A DNA stretch of 10,435 nt, from NCBI GenBank assembly GCA_902494855.1, contig CABUVC010000045.1, positions 1-10,435 on the forward strand. Reading direction: 5' to 3'. This stretch comes from an uncultured Collinsella sp. Lineage in GTDB: Bacteria > Actinomycetota > Coriobacteriia > Coriobacteriales > Coriobacteriaceae. Position 1 is the stretch's first letter, and each line of letters begins with the position of its first letter. Of the stretch, positions 1-4,977 are shown piece by piece. The notes below the pieces were generated by a model. That model was not told the origin of the DNA. It was given only the letters and a program-made list of their open reading frames with translations, and searched no databases. A program made the position numbers and the translations under genes.

Positions 1-561
1 CTCGTCCATCAGGAAGACCTTGGGGTCACGCACGATGGCGCGACCGATGGCGACACGCTGGCGCTGACCGCCGGAGAGCGCCTTAGGCTTACGGTCGAGG
101 TACTCGGTGATACCCAGGATCTCGGCGGCGGAGCGAACCTTGCGGTCGATCTCGTCCTTGGGGACCTTCTTGAGCTCGAGCGTAAACGCCATGTTCTCGT
201 ACACCGTCATGTTGGGGTACAGGGCGTAGCTCTGGAACACCATGGCGATATCGCGGTCCTTGGGAGCGACGTCGTTGACGCGCTTGCCATCGATGAGCAC
301 GTCGCCCGAGGTGATGTCCTCCAGGCCGGCGACCATGCGCATCGTCGTGGACTTACCGCAGCCGGAGGGGCCGACGAGGACGATGAACTCCTGGTCGTGA
401 ACGGTGAGGTTGAAATCCTCTACAGCGAGCACACCGTCCTCGGTAACCTTGAGGTTGTGCTTCTTCTCCTCGGTCTTCTTCTTTTTGCCAAAGAAGCCCT
501 TCTTTTTTGACTCGTTGTTGGGATACACCTTCTGAACATGTTTGAGAACGATCTCGGCCAT
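1..561 (-). CDS. Carbohydrate ABC transporter ATP-binding subunit (MsmX/UgpC type), 3' end missing
   Basis: This is the energising ATPase of a CUT1-type sugar importer, acting at the cytoplasmic face of the permease pair. The first 187 residues are in the window and the gene runs off the left edge. The Walker A motif GPSGCGKST lies at residues 64-72, the Q-loop in VFQSYALYPNMTV, the ABC signature LSGGQ at 162-166, and Walker B FLMDE is the last thing visible. The start ATG (559-561) follows an AAAGG ribosome site. It is the last visible gene of the operon, 68 bp after the MalG-type permease. One oddity is a lysine-rich, charged stretch at about residues 18-43, including the run GFFGKKKKTEEKKH. 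It separates the first beta strand from the VEDFNL segment, which are close together in typical MsmK/MsmX proteins. The regulatory C-terminal domain is outside the window. The family assignment is firm; the sugar is unknown. Confidence 0.95.
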   Translation of the reverse strand, partial: MAEIVLKHVQKVYPNNESKKKGFFGKKKKTEEKKHNLKVTEDGVLAVEDFNLTVHDQEFIVLVGPSGCGKSTTMRMVAGLEDITSGDVLIDGKRVNDVAPKDRDIAMVFQSYALYPNMTVYENMAFTLELKKVPKDEIDRKVRSAAEILGITEYLDRKPKALSGGQRQRVAIGRAIVRDPKVFLMDE

Positions 562-579
562 GTCTCTACCTTTCGATAC

Positions 580-604
580 GCGGCGCCGCGCTGAGGGGCG
601 CCGC
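580..604 (-). other. GC-rich intercistronic hairpin between permease and ATPase genes
   Basis: An 8-bp perfect all-G/C stem (580-587 with 597-604, 9-nt loop) lies between the MalG-type stop codon and the ribosome site of the ATPase gene. No U-run follows on the minus strand, so it does not look like a full terminator. It may block or stabilise mRNA ends and so tune ATPase expression relative to the permeases; this role is an inference. Confidence 0.5.
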
Positions 605-629
605 CAAAACTTGCAAAACAGTTACGGCA

Positions 630-1469
630 TCAGCCCTTGACGGCACCTGCCACCACACCGTCGATGATGTACTTCTGGCAGAAGATGTACATGATGACGA
701 TGGGGATAACGACCATCATGATGCAGGCCATCATGGGGCCGAGCTCGACGTGGCCATAGCCGCCGCGGAAGTACTGGATCAAAATAGGAATGGTCTTGTA
801 CTTGGTGGAGTCGAGCGTAAGGTAGGGCAGCAGGTAGTCGTTCCAGACCCACATGGTCTCGAGGATGCCGACCGAAAGATAGGTGGGCTTCATAATGGGA
901 AGGACGATCTTAAAGAACACCTGAACCGGGTTGCAGCCGTCAATCATGGCCGCCTCCTCGATCTCGAGCGGGATGTTCTTTACAAAGCCGGCGAACATAA
1001 AGACCGCCAGGCCCGCGCCAAAGCCCAGATAGATAAAGCAGATGTTGAACGGCGTATTAAAGCCGATGCGGTCCGCCAAATTGGACAGCGTGAACATGAG
1101 CATCTGGAACGGTACGACCATCGAGAACACGAACAGGTAATAGAAGAAGTTCGAAATCTTGTTGTTGACACGAACCACGTACCAAGCGCACATGGAGCAG
1201 CACACCAGAATCAGCACGACCGACGTGACCGTGATGATGAGCGAGTACATAAATGCTGAGGCAAAGCCCTGCTCGTTCAGAGCGTGCACGTAGTTTGCAA
1301 GGCCGTTGAACGACTCGGGCGTGAGCAGGTCGAACGCCGTGGTGGTGCTGATTGCGGTCGCTTTCTTAAAGGAATTGAGCGCAATCATGAACACGGGGTA
1401 GATCCATGCGAGCGACAGAATCGTAAAGAAGATCGAGAGCGCGCGGTTGATAGCCTTATCGCGTTTCAT
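630..1469 (-). CDS. Carbohydrate ABC transporter permease, MalG type
   Basis: This 279-residue integral membrane protein has about six hydrophobic segments and forms half of the translocation pore of a CUT1 sugar importer. The cytoplasmic EAA loop that docks onto the ATPase is visible at about residues 169-190 (EIEEAAMIDG, then LPIMKP). The C-terminus ends in VAGAVKG, typical of MalG-like subunits. The start ATG overlaps the stop of the upstream MalF-type gene by one base (TAATG) and is preceded by a strong GGAGG site at the end of that gene, so the two permeases are translationally coupled. Length and motif order are normal for the family. The substrate cannot be read from the sequence. Confidence 0.96.
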   Translation of the reverse strand: MKRDKAINRALSIFFTILSLAWIYPVFMIALNSFKKATAISTTTAFDLLTPESFNGLANYVHALNEQGFASAFMYSLIITVTSVVLILVCCSMCAWYVVRVNNKISNFFYYLFVFSMVVPFQMLMFTLSNLADRIGFNTPFNICFIYLGFGAGLAVFMFAGFVKNIPLEIEEAAMIDGCNPVQVFFKIVLPIMKPTYLSVGILETMWVWNDYLLPYLTLDSTKYKTIPILIQYFRGGYGHVELGPMMACIMMVVIPIVIMYIFCQKYIIDGVVAGAVKG

Positions 1470-2323
1470 TACTGCTGCACCTCCTTGGACCTCGTGGCCT
1501 TAAGCTGGATCATAGAAATAGCGACAACCAGGATGCAGAAGATAACTGCCTTGGCCTGACCGATGCCCTGCCATGCGATGCCAGCACGCGAATAGAACGT
1601 GTTGTAGATGTTCAGGGCGAGCATCTCGGTGGAGTGCGCCGGGGCGCCACCGGTAAGGGCGAGGTTCTGGTCGAACAGCTTAAAGCCGTTGGTGATGGAC
1701 AGGAACAGGCAGATGGTGATGGTCGGCATCAGGTTGGGGATCTTAACCTTCCAAAACGTCTGCCATGCCGTAGCGCCATCGACCTTGGCGGCCTCGATGT
1801 AGTCAGACGGGATGGACTGCAGACCGGCGATGTAGATGATCATCATGTAGCCGACCTGCTGCCACAGGGTCAGGATGATAAGGCCCCAGAAGCCAGCAGC
1901 AGAGTTAAGGGCGATGAGCTGGGCGCCCACGTTGGAGAGCAGGCAGTTGATCAGAATCTGCCAAATGTAGCCCAGCACGATGCCGCCGATCAGGTTAGGC
2001 ATAAAGAAGATCGTACGGAAGATGTTGGTGCCCTTGAGCGCCTTGCGAGTGAGCGCCTGCGCGATGGCCAGCGCGATCACGTTGATGAGCACCGTCGACA
2101 GGAAGGCAAACGCCACCGTAAAGAAGAACGACGTGGAGAACTGCGGATCGGACAGCGCGCGCACGTAGTTCTCGATACCGACAAAGTGCGCGTTATTGAT
2201 GGTAATAAACTGGCAGAACGAGAGATAGAAACCCTGGATAAAGGGAATCACGAACCCGATCATAAACGCCAGGCACGTGGGCAGCATAAAGAGCGGCCAC
2301 CAGCGCTTGAGTGCTTTGCCCAT
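1469..2323 (-). CDS. Carbohydrate ABC transporter permease, MalF type
   Basis: This 284-residue membrane protein with about six hydrophobic segments is the partner of the MalG-type subunit immediately downstream, with which it shares one base. The N-terminus (MGKALKRWW, then a hydrophobic helix) and the EAA loop at about residues 177-198 (EAAKVDGA, then KIPNLMPT) identify the MsmF/UgpA/MalF group. It lacks the extra N-terminal helices and large periplasmic loop of E. coli MalF, which is usual for Gram-positive sugar importers. The ATG at 2321-2323 has an AAAGG ribosome site. It is separated from the binding-protein gene by an 87-bp gap containing a strong hairpin, so the permeases may be made in smaller amounts than the binding protein. 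Confidence 0.96.
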   Translation of the reverse strand: MGKALKRWWPLFMLPTCLAFMIGFVIPFIQGFYLSFCQFITINNAHFVGIENYVRALSDPQFSTSFFFTVAFAFLSTVLINVIALAIAQALTRKALKGTNIFRTIFFMPNLIGGIVLGYIWQILINCLLSNVGAQLIALNSAAGFWGLIILTLWQQVGYMMIIYIAGLQSIPSDYIEAAKVDGATAWQTFWKVKIPNLMPTITICLFLSITNGFKLFDQNLALTGGAPAHSTEMLALNIYNTFYSRAGIAWQGIGQAKAVIFCILVVAISMIQLKATRSKEVQQ

Positions 2324-2343
2324 AGAAGGGTCCTTTCAATATG

Positions 2344-2379
2344 CAGGGGGCGGGCAAACCTACGTCTGCCCGCCCCCTG
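2344..2379 (-). other. Strong intercistronic hairpin between binding protein and permease genes
   Basis: A perfect 13-bp, G/C-rich inverted repeat (2344-2356 with 2367-2379, 10-nt loop) lies between the solute-binding protein stop codon and the MalF-type start. On the minus strand it is followed by CATATTGAAAGG rather than a U-run. It therefore fits an mRNA-stabilising or partly attenuating structure of the kind found between malE and malF-like genes, not a complete terminator. The functional role is inferred. Confidence 0.65.
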
Positions 2380-2410
2380 TCGCTAATCAGATAGCTTGGG
2401 CAGCAACTGC

Positions 2411-3727
2411 TTACTCGGAAGCAGCCTTCTCGGTCTTCCAGCCATCGACGAAGGCGTTCTTGACGCCGTCCCACTTGGTGTTGTCGGCAGCATAAGCGAT
2501 GAGAGCCTGCTTGAGGTTCTTCTTCCACTCCTCAGAGGGGATGTAAACGAAGTCCCAAGCGACGGTCTTCTTGCCGTCCTTGGCCATAGCAACGGCCTGC
2601 TGCGAGAAGACGTTGGTGGTCTCCTTAGCGCTCTTGAACGGGGCGGTCAGACCCATCTTGTCAGCGATGATGCTGGTGGCGGTGTCAGAAGTGACGCACC
2701 AATACATGAAGTCCTCGGTGGCCTTCTGGGCATCCTCGGAAGCCTGGGAGCTGACGCACCAGTAGTTCTCGCCGCCGGAGCACAGGCCCTGGTTCTCCTC
2801 GCCGTCGACGCCGATGTAGATCGGCAGCATGCCGAGCTGGTCGTCGGTCATACCGGCCTTGGTGAGGTCGGCGTAGGCCCAAGAGCCGTTCTGGTAGAAG
2901 ACGGCCTTGCCGGTTGCGAACTCGTTGGTGGCGTCGTCACCGGTCTTGGAGGCGAGCTGCGAAGGATCGCAGGTGGAGTCGGTGATGTACAGGTCGAAGA
3001 TCTGCTTAAAGTTGTCGAGATACTCGCCCTTGATCTCGTCGTCCTCCTGGTTGTGCTCCTTCTCGAACTCGTAGTAGAGCGGGAGGTTGGCGAGGTGGGT
3101 GGTGTAGCGCCAGCTGGAAGAGTCATCCATACCGGCGGAAGTGAAGGCACCGTCAACGCCGAGCTCGTCCTTGCGGGCCTGGATGTCATCGGCGCAAGCC
3201 TTCAGCTTGTCGAAGGAGTTGATGTCCTCGGCCTTGTAGCCGGCCTTCTCGAGGAGCTCCTTGTTGTAAATGATGCCGTAGCTCTCCTGAACCCAGTCGA
3301 TACCCAGATCCTTGCCGTCGGACTGCAGCGCCAGGGAGTCGTCGATGAGCTCGCCGCGGAGCTTGGTGTCGGAAAGATCGGCGCAGTAGTCCTTCCAGTT
3401 CTTAAGGCCGGTGGGGCCGTTGACCTGGAACAGCGTCGGAGCGGAGCTCTTGGACATCTCGGACTTGAGCTTCTCCTCGTAGGTGTTGGAGGCGGCGGTC
3501 ACGATCTTGACCTCGACGCCCTTCTCCTTCTTGTACGCCTTGGCGATCTCCTTCCACTCCTTGTCGACCTCGGGCTTGAACTGGAGGAAGTAAACCTCGG
3601 CAGCGTCACCAGAAGCAGAGGAGCCAGAGCCGGCAGAACCACCGCAGCCCACGAGGCCCAGACCAAGAACCGCAGCCGCGGAACCAGCAAAGCCCAGGAA
3701 CTGCCTTCTGCTCATTTCGTTCTTCAT
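2411..3727 (-). CDS. Extracellular sugar-binding lipoprotein of an ABC transporter (family 1 solute-binding protein)
   Basis: This 438-residue protein should capture the sugar outside the membrane and hand it to the MalF/MalG-type permeases. The N-terminus carries a Tat signal (S-R-R-Q-F-L at residues 6-11), a short hydrophobic core and a lipobox L-V-G-C with the lipidated cysteine at residue 28. A Gly/Ser-rich tether follows, then a typical bilobal SBP_bac_1 body. I chose ATG 3725-3727 because AAAGGGTGG lies 6-7 bases before it. A GTG six codons upstream (3743-3745) is in frame, but it would place that ribosome site inside the gene. It is the first gene of the importer operon, with its own promoter region beyond a strong terminator. 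Export through Tat implies folding before export, or simply the actinobacterial habit of using Tat for lipoproteins. The sugar is unresolved; the neighbours suggest an alpha-glucoside. Confidence 0.95.
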   Translation of the reverse strand: MKNEMSRRQFLGFAGSAAAVLGLGLVGCGGSAGSGSSASGDAAEVYFLQFKPEVDKEWKEIAKAYKKEKGVEVKIVTAASNTYEEKLKSEMSKSSAPTLFQVNGPTGLKNWKDYCADLSDTKLRGELIDDSLALQSDGKDLGIDWVQESYGIIYNKELLEKAGYKAEDINSFDKLKACADDIQARKDELGVDGAFTSAGMDDSSSWRYTTHLANLPLYYEFEKEHNQEDDEIKGEYLDNFKQIFDLYITDSTCDPSQLASKTGDDATNEFATGKAVFYQNGSWAYADLTKAGMTDDQLGMLPIYIGVDGEENQGLCSGGENYWCVSSQASEDAQKATEDFMYWCVTSDTATSIIADKMGLTAPFKSAKETTNVFSQQAVAMAKDGKKTVAWDFVYIPSEEWKKNLKQALIAYAADNTKWDGVKNAFVDGWKTEKAASE

Positions 3728-3748
3728 TACAATCCACCCTTTCACACC

Positions 3749-3801
3749 GTGGCGGCACCCTTTGCCGCCGCCTTCGGAGATTGGCTCGGGGACTTTGCCC
3801 C
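3749..3801 (-). promoter_or_regulatory. Structured 5' leader of the sugar-binding protein mRNA
   Basis: Two small hairpins lie in the predicted leader: GGGG/CCCC (3788-3791 with 3798-3801) and GGCGGC/GCCGCC (3751-3756 with 3764-3769). Read on the minus strand, the loop of the second hairpin contains AAAGGGTG. The same eight bases recur a few bases later as the actual ribosome site. Whether this modulates translation is speculative. Confidence 0.35.
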
Positions 3802-3815
3802 TTTTGCTGACTTGT

Positions 3816-3844
3816 ACAATACGCTATTTGGCTAGTTGTTTGAA
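3816..3844 (-). promoter_or_regulatory. Candidate promoter of the ABC transporter operon
   Basis: On the minus strand, TTCAAA (3844-3839) is followed after 17 bases by TATTGT (3821-3816), a moderate -35/-10 pair. It would give a leader of roughly 80 nt. A TTGT-N4-ACAA palindrome overlaps the -35 and a TTGTACAA palindrome (3812-3819) overlaps the -10, as expected for a repressed promoter. Both boxes are imperfect, so this is a candidate only. Confidence 0.45.
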
Positions 3845-3847
3845 CAA
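3836..3847. promoter_or_regulatory. Candidate GntR-family operator 1 (TTGT-N4-ACAA)
   Basis: TTGTTTGAACAA is a dyad with TTGT and ACAA arms, overlapping the candidate -35 of the ABC operon. The same pattern recurs at 3911-3922, with near matches upstream of the gntR and PTS genes. This pattern resembles sites used by HutC/TreR/AraR-like GntR repressors. Binding by the adjacent regulator is inferred. Confidence 0.5.
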
Positions 3848-3898
3848 GTATTACTAGAGCGGTAGAAAAACTTCGGTGAACGGTAATTTCAACTTGAT

Positions 3899-3922
3899 AC
3901 TTGACAAGTTTTGTATAAACAA
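3899..3922. promoter_or_regulatory. Candidate GntR-family operator 2 with adjacent ACTTG-A-CAAGT palindrome
   Basis: TTGTATAAACAA (3911-3922) matches the TTGT-N4-ACAA pattern. It directly follows an 11-base perfect palindrome, ACTTGACAAGT (3899-3909). The site is 75 bp upstream of operator 1, so a dimer-of-dimers loop or two independent sites are both possible. No clear promoter boxes belong to this site on the minus strand. Confidence 0.45.
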
Positions 3923-3940
3923 TTATTTGTTATCGAATGC

Positions 3941-3995
3941 AGAGAAAACGCCCGGTCAAGCCGATGCATCGTCGGTTTGACCGGGCGTTTTCTCT
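3941..3995 (-). terminator. Strong symmetric terminator of the gntR gene
   Basis: This is a 24-bp stem with a single mismatch (3941-3964 with 3972-3995, 7-nt loop). The core is CGCCCGGTCAA and both sides are flanked by A-run/T-run (AGAGAAAA and TTTTCTCT). It lies 38 bp past the gntR stop and insulates gntR from the downstream ABC operon on the same strand. The symmetry means it could also stop transcription on the plus strand. Confidence 0.9.
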
Positions 3996-4033
3996 TTGAG
4001 GGCATGAGTCTCGTCAGGCTGCGAGCTAGCCGG

Positions 4034-4753
4034 CTATCGCTTGGAGTTGACGCGGTAGTGGAAGATCTCGGGATGCGTGCGGGCATGCGTGACCTCGAAC
4101 AAGATGCCGTCCGAAGTGTACGACTGGCTCTCCATGACGGCGACACAGTTGTACTTGCCAAGGTCCAAGTAGCTGCAGTCCTCATCGTTGGCGAGCTCGA
4201 CACTCACCGTACGGCGGCTCGCCATCACTTTGATGCCGCGCTTGTGCTCCAGATAGCCGTAGATAGAATCCGCCGCGATCTCGGGGGTCAGGCCCTTGGC
4301 GATCGACGCCAAAAAGTAGCCGTGGTCCACCTGGCGCGCGCTGCCGTTGAGGCTTCGGACACGCACGACGCGAATCAGCTCCTCGCCCACCTTAAAGCCC
4401 AGGCGACGAGAGAGTTGCTCAGTGCAAATCAAATGTTCAAAAGACTTGACCTCGGTCGATGCGACGGCATTGTTGCGTTTTGCGAACTCGCCAAACGACT
4501 CAACCTCTTCGAGTGCGCCCAGCATGTCGGTTTCGCCCTTAAGCCAAATAACGCGCACGCCCTTACCGTGTATAGGCTGCACAAACATCTGGTCGGCCAG
4601 CATGCTCAAGGCGCGTCGAACGGTATTGCGCGTGCAGCCAAACTCCGCGGTCAGCTCGGCTTCGGTTGGCAGCATCTCCTGAAACGCATAGGTCCCGTCG
4701 ATGATGCGCGAACGGATCTCGCGGTAGATTCCTTCGTAAATCGCTTTTGGCAT
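4034..4753 (-). CDS. GntR-family transcriptional regulator with UTRA domain (HutC/TreR-like)
   Basis: This 239-residue DNA-binding repressor has an N-terminal winged helix-turn-helix at about residues 4-70 (IYEGIYREIRSRIIDG, LPTEAELTAEFGCTRNTVRRAL, then GKG at the wing). The C-terminal UTRA ligand-binding domain spans about residues 90-235. UTRA domains usually sense sugars or sugar phosphates; trehalose-6-phosphate for TreR is a known example. The start ATG (4751-4753) follows an AGAGGTG site at good spacing. It is divergent from the PTS-HAD gene and upstream of the ABC operon, with its own terminator. Similar TTGT-N4-AC sites at all three promoter regions suggest autoregulation plus control of both transporters. 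The N-terminus resembles TreR more than most GntR relatives, but the ligand is not proven, so no gene symbol is given. Confidence 0.93.
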   Translation of the reverse strand: MPKAIYEGIYREIRSRIIDGTYAFQEMLPTEAELTAEFGCTRNTVRRALSMLADQMFVQPIHGKGVRVIWLKGETDMLGALEEVESFGEFAKRNNAVASTEVKSFEHLICTEQLSRRLGFKVGEELIRVVRVRSLNGSARQVDHGYFLASIAKGLTPEIAADSIYGYLEHKRGIKVMASRRTVSVELANDEDCSYLDLGKYNCVAVMESQSYTSDGILFEVTHARTHPEIFHYRVNSKR

Positions 4754-4786
4754 GATTTCACCTCTAATGAATATGTATGGCTAGGC

Positions 4787-4814
4787 ACGATAGCATTTCT
4801 TAAAGTTGTTTAAA
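4787..4814 (-). promoter_or_regulatory. Candidate gntR promoter
   Basis: On the minus strand, TTTAAA (4814-4809) is followed after 16 bases by TATCGT (4792-4787), which carries an extended -10 (TGC before it). The transcription start would lie around 4780, about 28 bases before the ATG. A TTGTTTAAAC site (4806-4815) overlaps the -35, which fits autorepression. Confidence 0.45.
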
Positions 4815-4854
4815 CCGATTATCGGTAAAGTACGGATTATTTACCGTCGACGGT
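4814..4854. promoter_or_regulatory. Cluster of three overlapping palindromes in the gntR/PTS divergent region
   Basis: ACCGATTATCGGT (4814-4826, perfect about a central T), CGGTAAA/TTTACCG (4823-4829 with 4840-4846) and ACCGTCGACGGT (4843-4854, perfect) are chained end to end. Their shared ACCG/CGGT arms suggest a regulator binding array, possibly a LacI-type or other sugar regulator distinct from the local GntR protein. No function is demonstrated. Confidence 0.4.
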
Positions 4855-4914
4855 TCCCCCGAAACCCAAATCGGACCGAATCAAAACCGTCAATGCGGCA
4901 AGCAGCCAGTCCTC

Positions 4915-4939
4915 TACAATGAGTTCATTGTTTAAACGT
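4915..4939 (+). promoter_or_regulatory. Candidate -10 box and operator of the PTS-HAD gene
   Basis: TACAAT (4915-4920) is a good -10 hexamer, 57 bp before the chosen ATG, but no convincing -35 is present at 16-18 bases. An activator may be needed, or the promoter may be weak. TTGTTTAAACGT (4928-4939) overlaps the expected start point and resembles the TTGT-N4-ACAA sites of the neighbouring promoters. Confidence 0.4.
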
Positions 4940-4977
4940 TCTTGCTCGCACAGCATGTTGCATCCGGAAGGCATATT

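Noticed and set aside
3728..3745. GTG start six codons upstream for the sugar-binding protein
   Set aside because: It would put the AAAGGGTGG ribosome site inside the coding sequence; the ATG at 3727 gives normal spacing and Tat signal position.
2396..3835. Long 479-codon open frame on the plus strand, opposite the sugar-binding protein
   Set aside because: It is antisense to a clear Tat lipoprotein gene, is monotonous in Val/Leu/Gly/Glu, has no family features, and arises from third-position GC bias.
3901..3930. Plus-strand TTGACA that looks like a -35 box
   Set aside because: No good -10 lies at 16-18 bases, and any transcript would run straight into the symmetric terminator; the bases are better explained by the operator palindromes.
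4942..4977. Upstream TTG start for the PTS-HAD protein
   Set aside because: The GGAAGG ribosome site and the family N-terminus (MLQKIQRFGGAMF) both favour ATG at 4978.
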